DNA of 9,732 bases from Deltaproteobacteria bacterium (GTDB lineage Bacteria > Desulfobacterota > Desulfobacteria > Desulfobacterales > Desulfosalsimonadaceae), in NCBI GenBank assembly GCA_024280875.1, contig JAJRPH010000005.1, forward strand, positions 1-9,732, in the 5' to 3' direction. A program made the translations under genes and the position numbers. Below are positions 5,928-9,732 of the stretch, in pieces; the stretch's first letter is position 1, and the number at the start of each line of letters is the position of its first letter. The notes under the pieces were generated by a model, which was not told the DNA's origin, made no database searches, and saw only the letters and a program-made list of their open reading frames with translations.

Positions 5928-6731
5928 CTAAATTATTAATGAACTCAAATAGTTCAAACCTCTTAGAATATCAATATTTTTTTCTCTTTTCAAGTGTAGC
6001 ACAAGCTGGATTCCGGCAATATTATACCTTTTATTAAAATTAATAAGAGCTCTGGATAGAGCAGGATTTGATCGTTTTACTTCAACCATCAACTCGGGTT
6101 GATGGTCATTTACAATACAAAAATCAACTTCCGCGCCGTCTTTGGTTCTTAAATAATTTAATGCGTATGGACGACCCTGAAAATCAACCATTCCACAGAC
6201 ATGTTTCAGCAAACTGAGGGCAGTTAGGTTTTCAAATTTTATCCCCTCATCTCCTTTAACCATGCCGGTATCAAAAAAATATATTTTGGGTTCCTTTAAA
6301 ATTGACCGCGCAATGTTATTTGAAAACGGCGTTACCCTGAATATAATATACAGCGATTCAAGAATTTGGATATATTTTTTGACCGTATTGGGGGCGATTT
6401 GAAGATCTTCTGCAATAGAGCAGTACGATATCGGAGAACCGATCCTGGACCTCAGTAAATCCAGAAGCAACTGCATTGCTCTGAAGTCATGAATATTTTC
6501 AAAGTCAAGGATATCTGTACGTATCAGACCGTCTACATACTGATTTCTCCACCGATCAGCATCGACACTTTTATAATCTGCCTGTCTTCGAAACTATCGC
6601 AATTTAAATAAATACTTTCTGGAAAAGATTTGGCGATTTCTTTTGCAAGCCAGGTTTTTCCGACCTGCCTTGGTCCTGAAATAAAGACCATTTTTTTCTT
6701 GAGGTCTTTTTTACAACAAATTGGAATACAT
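5928..6731 (-). pseudogene. Broken AAA-type ATPase with C-terminal DUF4143
   Basis: This is the remains of an ATP-binding protein with a DUF4143 C-terminus. The original start is probably the ATG at 6729-6731 (MYSNLL); an extra T at about 6713 shifts the frame, after which KKDLKKKMVFISGPRQVGKT follows, with the P-loop GPRQVGKT at 6653-6676. After LNCDSFEDRQIIK (to about 6569) the text jumps, in another frame, to DADRWRNQYVDGLIRTDILDF. It then runs intact through the DUF4143 part (PKIYFFDTGMVKGDEG, YLRTKDGAEVDF and MVEVKRS) to a stop at 5928-5930. The missing middle should hold Walker B, the D-E-x-H-K helix and the G-S-x-R-L segment, roughly 120-140 residues in relatives of about 400. At least two lesions make it non-functional. 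The open piece from 6476 could be mistaken for a gene. Confidence 0.88.
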
Positions 6732-6753
6732 AAATCGCAATTTGTGCGCACTC

Positions 6754-6770
6754 CGCCCCTTTCGGGGGCG
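6754..6770. other. GC-rich hairpin upstream of the broken ATPase
   Basis: CGCCCC and GGGGCG pair perfectly around a 5-base loop in an otherwise AT-rich stretch. It lies between the antiterminator gene and the ATPase relic. On the minus strand no T-run follows. On the plus strand the following sequence is AAACAAATTTTT, so it is not a clean intrinsic terminator in either direction. Its role is unknown. Confidence 0.5.
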
Positions 6771-6874
6771 AAACAAATTTTTCAGCCCACTATCAAGGGT
6801 CCATATGTCAATACCCTGATAATTTTTTCAATCACCAAAACACCAAGGCATTTTTGTGGCAATACGATCTATTT

Positions 6875-7432
6875 TCAGTTAGTAAACGGTTCCACCTGAT
6901 CCGCTTCAATTGAAACAGATATGGATTGCATAATGCTTTCTACGGAAAGCACCAGCCTGCAATTGCTGTCTTTTCTTATAATCCGGCCTTCCACGCCTTT
7001 CAATGGGCCGCTTTTAACACGCACCCACTGTCCCTTACTGATAAAATCATAAGGATAGACTTTCGTATTCCCGGAAAGCGTTTTTTCAATCTGGCTGAGT
7101 TCCTGGATGAGTTTTATTGCATCCCCCACGTCAATAATCCGGGCAATATGATTGGAGCGTATGGCTTTATGACGCTCAAAATCATCTGCCTGAAAAAAAA
7201 GATAACCATTAAAAACCGGAATTAAACTGTAACGCACCCGTTTATTGCCGGATTGCTGTCTGCTGAACATAGGCAGATAATAACCAATACCTGCCCGGGC
7301 CAGATAATGGGCCAGGGCTTTTTCGCGCCGGCTTTTGGTATGGGCAACGCGCCAAGGCTTATCTTTTGGGATTGTATCCAAAATATCTGCCGGGAAAAGC
7401 GCTTCAGGGTTTTGATTAAGCGATATAGTCAT
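6875..7432 (-). CDS. NusG-family specialised transcription antiterminator (RfaH/UpxY/LoaP-like)
   Basis: A 185-residue NusG paralogue. The NGN domain begins PWRVAHTKSRREKALAHYL (residues 26-44) and includes YYLPMF (51-56) and the core VFNGYLFFQ (73-81). A linker then leads to a KOW domain, GQWVRVKSGPLKGVEGRI (134-151), ending at QVEPF (179-183). Such proteins bind the transcribing polymerase and carry it through long surface-polysaccharide operons; a position as first gene of the leftward block, with galE, a decarboxylase and an export permease downstream, fits that role. I choose the ATG at 7430-7432; a TTG three codons upstream is an unlikely start. No clear Shine-Dalgarno is visible. About 24 residues precede the NGN domain. 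It is not general NusG, since the usual secE/rplK neighbours are absent. Confidence 0.88.
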   Translation of the reverse strand: MTISLNQNPEALFPADILDTIPKDKPWRVAHTKSRREKALAHYLARAGIGYYLPMFSRQQSGNKRVRYSLIPVFNGYLFFQADDFERHKAIRSNHIARIIDVGDAIKLIQELSQIEKTLSGNTKVYPYDFISKGQWVRVKSGPLKGVEGRIIRKDSNCRLVLSVESIMQSISVSIEADQVEPFTN

Positions 7433-7710
7433 TAATTTCAATTCATTACATAAAAAAATCTGGAAATATTATATTTTAATACACACTATCTTATCCTGAT
7501 ATATAAAAAACATGTCGCCACTTAATGATCCGGTGGTGATCACAATATAAAAAGCAAATTTCCATGCGAAGCACTGACTTTAAAGCAAACATAAACAATA
7601 AACATTTGCATAAAGTGTTGTCTTAAGCAACTGATGTTTTTTTAAGCTCAAGGATATTCATCAATTTATTTTTTTGAACAATAACGTTGTATTCAGACAC
7701 ATATTACACC

Positions 7711-7741
7711 TATGCTTGTAGGACAAATACCTACAAGCATA
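7711..7741. promoter_or_regulatory. 31-bp perfect stem-loop in the antiterminator leader
   Basis: TATGCTTGTAGG (7711-7722) and CCTACAAGCATA (7730-7741) are perfect inverted repeats of 12 bp with a 7-base spacer. Neither strand has a following T-run, so it is not an intrinsic terminator. It could be a leader RNA hairpin for the leftward operon, about 280 bases before the antiterminator ATG, or a DNA operator for a dimeric regulator serving either direction. Confidence 0.6.
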
Positions 7742-7810
7742 AACCGTCAGCAAAACCGGGACATTGGATTATGATTATTAACTGGCCAACGTCGCACAGC
7801 AGCATATAAT

Positions 7811-7825
7811 TTGATAGGTTATCAA
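7811..7825. promoter_or_regulatory. Short operator-like palindrome
   Basis: TTGATA-GGT-TATCAA is a perfect 6-3-6 inverted repeat ending 19 bp upstream of the -35 element of the CNNM/CBS promoter. The position suits an activator or regulator site, but the symmetry is short and could be chance in AT-rich DNA. Confidence 0.35.
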
Positions 7826-7843
7826 CAAATTGCTAAACAGCTA

Positions 7844-7872
7844 CTGACAATGTGCGGGATGTAAGATATAAT
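7844..7872 (+). promoter_or_regulatory. Sigma-70-type promoter of the CNNM/CBS gene
   Basis: CTGACA (7844-7849, 5 of 6 consensus) and a perfect TATAAT (7867-7872) are separated by 17 bp. The expected start near 7879 gives a 50-base leader to the ATG at 7929. AAGGTTGGA lies upstream of the ATG as a loose Shine-Dalgarno. Confidence 0.75.
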
Positions 7873-7928
7873 TAATTTTCAGAAAAATTTGTTCGTTTAC
7901 AGCAAAACAATAAAGGTTGGAATTTTAA

Positions 7929-8993
7929 ATGACGTTGTTGATCTTTTACCTTTTATTGGCATTGGGGGTCTCGTTTCTGTGTTCAATACTGGAATCAGTC
8001 CTGCTTTCGATTACACCCAGCTTCACTGCGGCTTACGAAAAACAACATTCAGTTACCGGAAAGCATCTGCGAAATTTCAAAACTGATATTGATCGCCCGC
8101 TTGCTGCCATTTTAAGTTTGAACACAATTGCCCATACTGTCGGGGCAGCAGGAGTTGGGGCGCAGGCAATGCTGGTATTCGGAAATGAATATGTGGCAGT
8201 CATATCTGCGGTACTGACTGTTTTGATACTTATTTTATCAGAGATTATTCCAAAAACAATCGGAGTACTATATTGGCGTCAGCTTACCGGACCAACCGTT
8301 TATTTGTTATGTAAAATGATTGTCCTGCTTTATCCTCTGGTCTGGCTTTCTAAAAAAATTACCATGATTATTTCTGGGAAAAAAGAACTAAAGTCAATCA
8401 CCAGGGATGAAATTCGAGCACTTGCGGATCTGGGTTTTGCCGAGGGTCTGTTCCTGGAAAATGAATCACGGATGTTAAAAAGCTTGATGCGTTTTGGTAA
8501 GATGCGCGCCAGGGCCATAATGACACCCCGCAAATTAATTTTCACACTACCGGAAAACCTGAGTACAGGTGATGTTGTGAAAAAACATCCTGATATTCCT
8601 GTTTCAAGAATTCCGATTTATCAAAAAGACAAAATGAAAATTAATAAATATATTTTGAAAAATGATCTCTTACTGGCCCTGGCCAAAAATCAAACCAACA
8701 CGTCTATTTCAACTTTCGGACGCAAAATACTTGTGGTTCCGGAAGTGATAAATTTGTTTTATCTGTTTGAACAACTATTGGACCGTCGGGAGCATATTGC
8801 TCTGGTAGTTAATGAATACGGCGAAGTAGCAGGTATTGTTACAATGGAAGACATTTTGGAAACCCTTCTGGGTACGGAAATCATTGATGAAACCGACACC
8901 ATTCCGAATATGCAGGAATGGGCAAGGAAACAATGGTATGAGCGTGCCCGATCCCAAGGCCTGGTTTCCAAGAAAAAACATGATGGTCTTTAA
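7929..8993 (+). CDS. CNNM (DUF21) and CBS-pair membrane protein, hemolysin/CorC-like
   Basis: Inner-membrane protein of 354 residues. The N-terminal CNNM/DUF21 domain has four hydrophobic segments, at about residues 2-22, 60-83, 88-107 and 122-142, with the family features Glu22, LNTIAHTVGAAG (64-75) and SEIIPK (104-109). The cytosolic part has a CBS pair, the first beginning near MTPRKLIFTLP (198-208) and the second spanning about 264-316 with IALVVNEYGEVAGIVTMEDILE, ending LLGTEIIDETD (313-323). Relatives are linked to magnesium and cobalt efflux or sensing, with the CBS pair binding adenine nucleotides. The usual C-terminal CorC_HlyC domain is absent, as in the shorter ~350-residue subfamily, so the ligand is uncertain. 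It is divergent from the polysaccharide block and has its own promoter. Confidence 0.92.
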   Translation: MTLLIFYLLLALGVSFLCSILESVLLSITPSFTAAYEKQHSVTGKHLRNFKTDIDRPLAAILSLNTIAHTVGAAGVGAQAMLVFGNEYVAVISAVLTVLILILSEIIPKTIGVLYWRQLTGPTVYLLCKMIVLLYPLVWLSKKITMIISGKKELKSITRDEIRALADLGFAEGLFLENESRMLKSLMRFGKMRARAIMTPRKLIFTLPENLSTGDVVKKHPDIPVSRIPIYQKDKMKINKYILKNDLLLALAKNQTNTSISTFGRKILVVPEVINLFYLFEQLLDRREHIALVVNEYGEVAGIVTMEDILETLLGTEIIDETDTIPNMQEWARKQWYERARSQGLVSKKKHDGL

Positions 8994-9320
8994 TGAAAAC
9001 TATCACCTGATTTCAAATGAAGGCGGCTGACTGGTCCGTGTCTGGGGCCACCTGATCAGGATAGAGCCTTAAACAGAGCATAGATGCTGGTATACGGACC
9101 AGATAGAAATCAAAACCGGACTGTTTACAGCATTTATATAGGGATATGCCCATATATTTTACCGGGACCGTCAAAGGCGTTGGGAAAAACTGATCAAACT
9201 GAATCCTGTGATATTGGTCACCCATTCTCACCGTAAATATTCGATATCTAATAGTGCGATTATAATCCAAAGGGTTTCATGTTATTTCTGCTGACGTCTG
9301 ATGATCTTCAATTCAATGTG

Positions 9321-9354
9321 GGGGTCACTGCTCTTGACTCTTGCAAACGACCCC
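9321..9354. repeat. REP-like inverted repeat
   Basis: GGGGTC (9321-9326) and GACCCC (9349-9354) are perfect inverted repeats separated by 22 bases, in a GC-richer patch within AT-rich DNA. The GTGACCCC-type end resembles short palindromes found around genes in delta-proteobacterial genomes, sometimes beside Y1 (REP-associated) transposases. That link is from general recollection, and no transposase is in the window. Confidence 0.35.
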
Positions 9355-9360
9355 ATTTAC

Positions 9361-9378
9361 ATTTTTTCATGAAAAAAT
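9361..9378. repeat. 18-bp perfect palindrome
   Basis: ATTTTTTCATGAAAAAAT reads identically on both strands. It has no loop beyond the central CATG and no GC stem, so it is a poor terminator. It could be a protein-binding site or simply an A/T-rich symmetry. It lies just downstream of the possible DUF433 relic. Confidence 0.4.
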
Positions 9379-9384
9379 CCTTAA

Positions 9385-9486
9385 TTAGTCGACACAATGG
9401 GCCAGGCTTTCGTAGTGTTCTCCCGCTGCCAATGAGTCAAGGACAGACTTGACTCGTCCTTTATGGGCGACCCCAAACACGACACA
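9385..9486 (-). pseudogene. Possible DUF433-like antitoxin relic
   Basis: A minus-strand frame ending at the TAA at 9385-9387 contains VFGVAHKGRVKSVLDSLAAG followed by EHYESLAHCVD. This resembles the helix-turn-helix core of DUF433 proteins, in which a G-K/V-x-x-x-K-G-T-R segment leads to V-x-x-(V/I)-L-D-x-L-A-A-G and then a helix with E-E-I. The T of G-T-R is missing, the N-terminal domain is not recognisable, the frame opens only from a GTG at 9576 without a Shine-Dalgarno, and the usual PIN-like partner is absent. If real, it is a decayed toxin-antitoxin gene; chance similarity remains possible. Confidence 0.3.
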
Positions 9487-9550
9487 TTTATAAATTATCT
9501 CGTTTAATAATTGAAACGGAGGTTCATAAGAGTCATTTTTGTTCTTCGAA

Positions 9551-9572
9551 CACTGGCAATAAGTTGCCAGTG
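9551..9572. repeat. Perfect 9-bp hairpin
   Basis: CACTGGCAA and TTGCCAGTG pair perfectly around a 4-base loop (TAAG). A competing smaller hairpin, GTGCC (9570-9574) with GGCAC (9582-9586), overlaps it. No T-run follows on either strand, so it is not an intrinsic terminator. It may be part of a mobile-element end or a relic. Confidence 0.5.
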
Positions 9573-9704
9573 CCACCCTTAGGCACTATAGATTATCACT
9601 GCTGTCCGGTTAACTTTTTTTACTACAATATAACACCTTGATTATTAATATGATACTTGCAATTTTATTTTTTGAGATAGCGTTTTCGGTTTTTTTGTTA
9701 TTTT

Positions 9705-9726
9705 TCGCCTCCGGCGAGGTTTTTTT
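9705..9726 (+). terminator. Terminator-like stem-loop reading rightwards
   Basis: Two alternative short stems lie before seven Ts (9720-9726): CCTC-CGGC-GAGG directly abutting the T-run, or TCGCC-TCC-GGCGA two bases away. The stem is short, so it is a weak candidate. No plus-strand gene ends nearby; the CNNM/CBS gene stops about 710 bp upstream, and what it serves is unclear. Confidence 0.4.
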
Positions 9727-9732
9727 ATTATA

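Larger units (their letters stand above)
7433..7928. other. Divergent intergenic leader region
   Basis: About 495 bases separate the leftward antiterminator gene from the rightward CNNM/CBS gene. They are AT-rich and contain no protein I can support. They hold a 31-bp perfect stem-loop (7711-7741), a small TTGATA/TATCAA palindrome (7811-7825) and a good rightward promoter (7844-7872). An 8-bp palindrome GTGATCAC is at 7536-7543. For the leftward transcript the only -10-like sequence, a TATAAT about 40 bases before the start codon, lacks a credible -35. A long untranslated leader is common ahead of operons controlled by NusG paralogues. I found no ops-like GGTAG element. Confidence 0.6.
8994..9384. 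other. Non-coding stretch downstream of the CNNM/CBS gene
   Basis: About 390 bases with no gene I can support. A minus-strand frame (9013-9270) opens only from a TTG and resembles no family I know. Small symmetries are present: a 10-bp palindrome CCTGATCAGG at 9051-9060, a REP-like segment at 9321-9354 and an 18-bp palindrome at 9361-9378. I see no terminator close behind the CNNM/CBS stop. Confidence 0.5.

Noticed and set aside
5928..6476. The DUF4143 piece as an independent intact gene.
   Set aside because: Its apparent ATG is an internal Met of the ATPase family sequence. The same frame extends upstream through DADRWRNQYVDGL, and the P-loop part lies in another frame, so the whole is a pseudogene.
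6754..6770. The GC-rich hairpin as terminator of the antiterminator gene.
   Set aside because: No T-run follows on the minus strand; the sequence continues GAGTGCGCAC.
9013..9270. An 85-codon minus-strand open frame.
   Set aside because: It begins with TTG, has no Shine-Dalgarno, resembles no family I recognise, and lies in a stretch rich in small palindromes.

Overview
This window looks like the upstream part of a surface-polysaccharide (capsule, O-antigen or exopolysaccharide) locus from an AT-rich Gram-negative bacterium. The gene families and the style of the repeats suggest a sulfate-reducing Desulfobacterota (Desulfobacterales-like). That placement is an inference from protein families; no rRNA or other marker gene is present to confirm it.

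Layout. From about position 7432 down to position 1, every supported gene is on the minus strand and reads leftwards. The order of transcription is: a NusG-family specialised antiterminator (6875-7432); a broken DUF4143-type ATPase (5928-6731); an NTP_transf_5-type nucleotidyltransferase (4641-5888); a MazE-like/MazF toxin-antitoxin pair with its own promoter (3921-4537); a UDP-glucuronate decarboxylase (2892-3848); an orphan VapB-type antitoxin (2533-2769) abutting the 3' remnant of a second decarboxylase gene (2419-2532); a HEPN/MNT pair with a damaged HEPN gene (1575-2248); a 108-bp MITE-like palindrome (1356-1463); UDP-glucose 4-epimerase galE (259-1248); and the first 36 codons of an ABC-2 polysaccharide-export permease that runs off the left edge (1-108). 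Divergently, on the plus strand, a CNNM/CBS membrane protein (7929-8993) is expressed from a strong sigma-70-like promoter. The last 740 bases hold no confident gene, only a possible DUF433 relic, REP-like sequence, hairpins and a terminator-like stem-loop.

How the genes fit together. The NusG paralogue at the head of the leftward block is the usual regulator of long polysaccharide operons. GalE makes UDP-galactose, the decarboxylase makes UDP-xylose, and the permease would export the finished chain. The intervening stretch is a graveyard and landing zone: three toxin-antitoxin loci lie within about 3 kb, one intact (mazEF-like), one lacking its toxin (vapB) and one with a doubly nonsense-mutated toxin (HEPN). 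To these are added a gene-fragment duplication, a MITE-like insertion, a multiply broken ATPase and a 7-bp tandem repeat array. I found no clearly new multi-gene system. The most notable observations are the exactly centred palindrome with flanking duplication, the HEPN gene stopped by two consecutive codons, and the join between vapB and the decarboxylase remnant.
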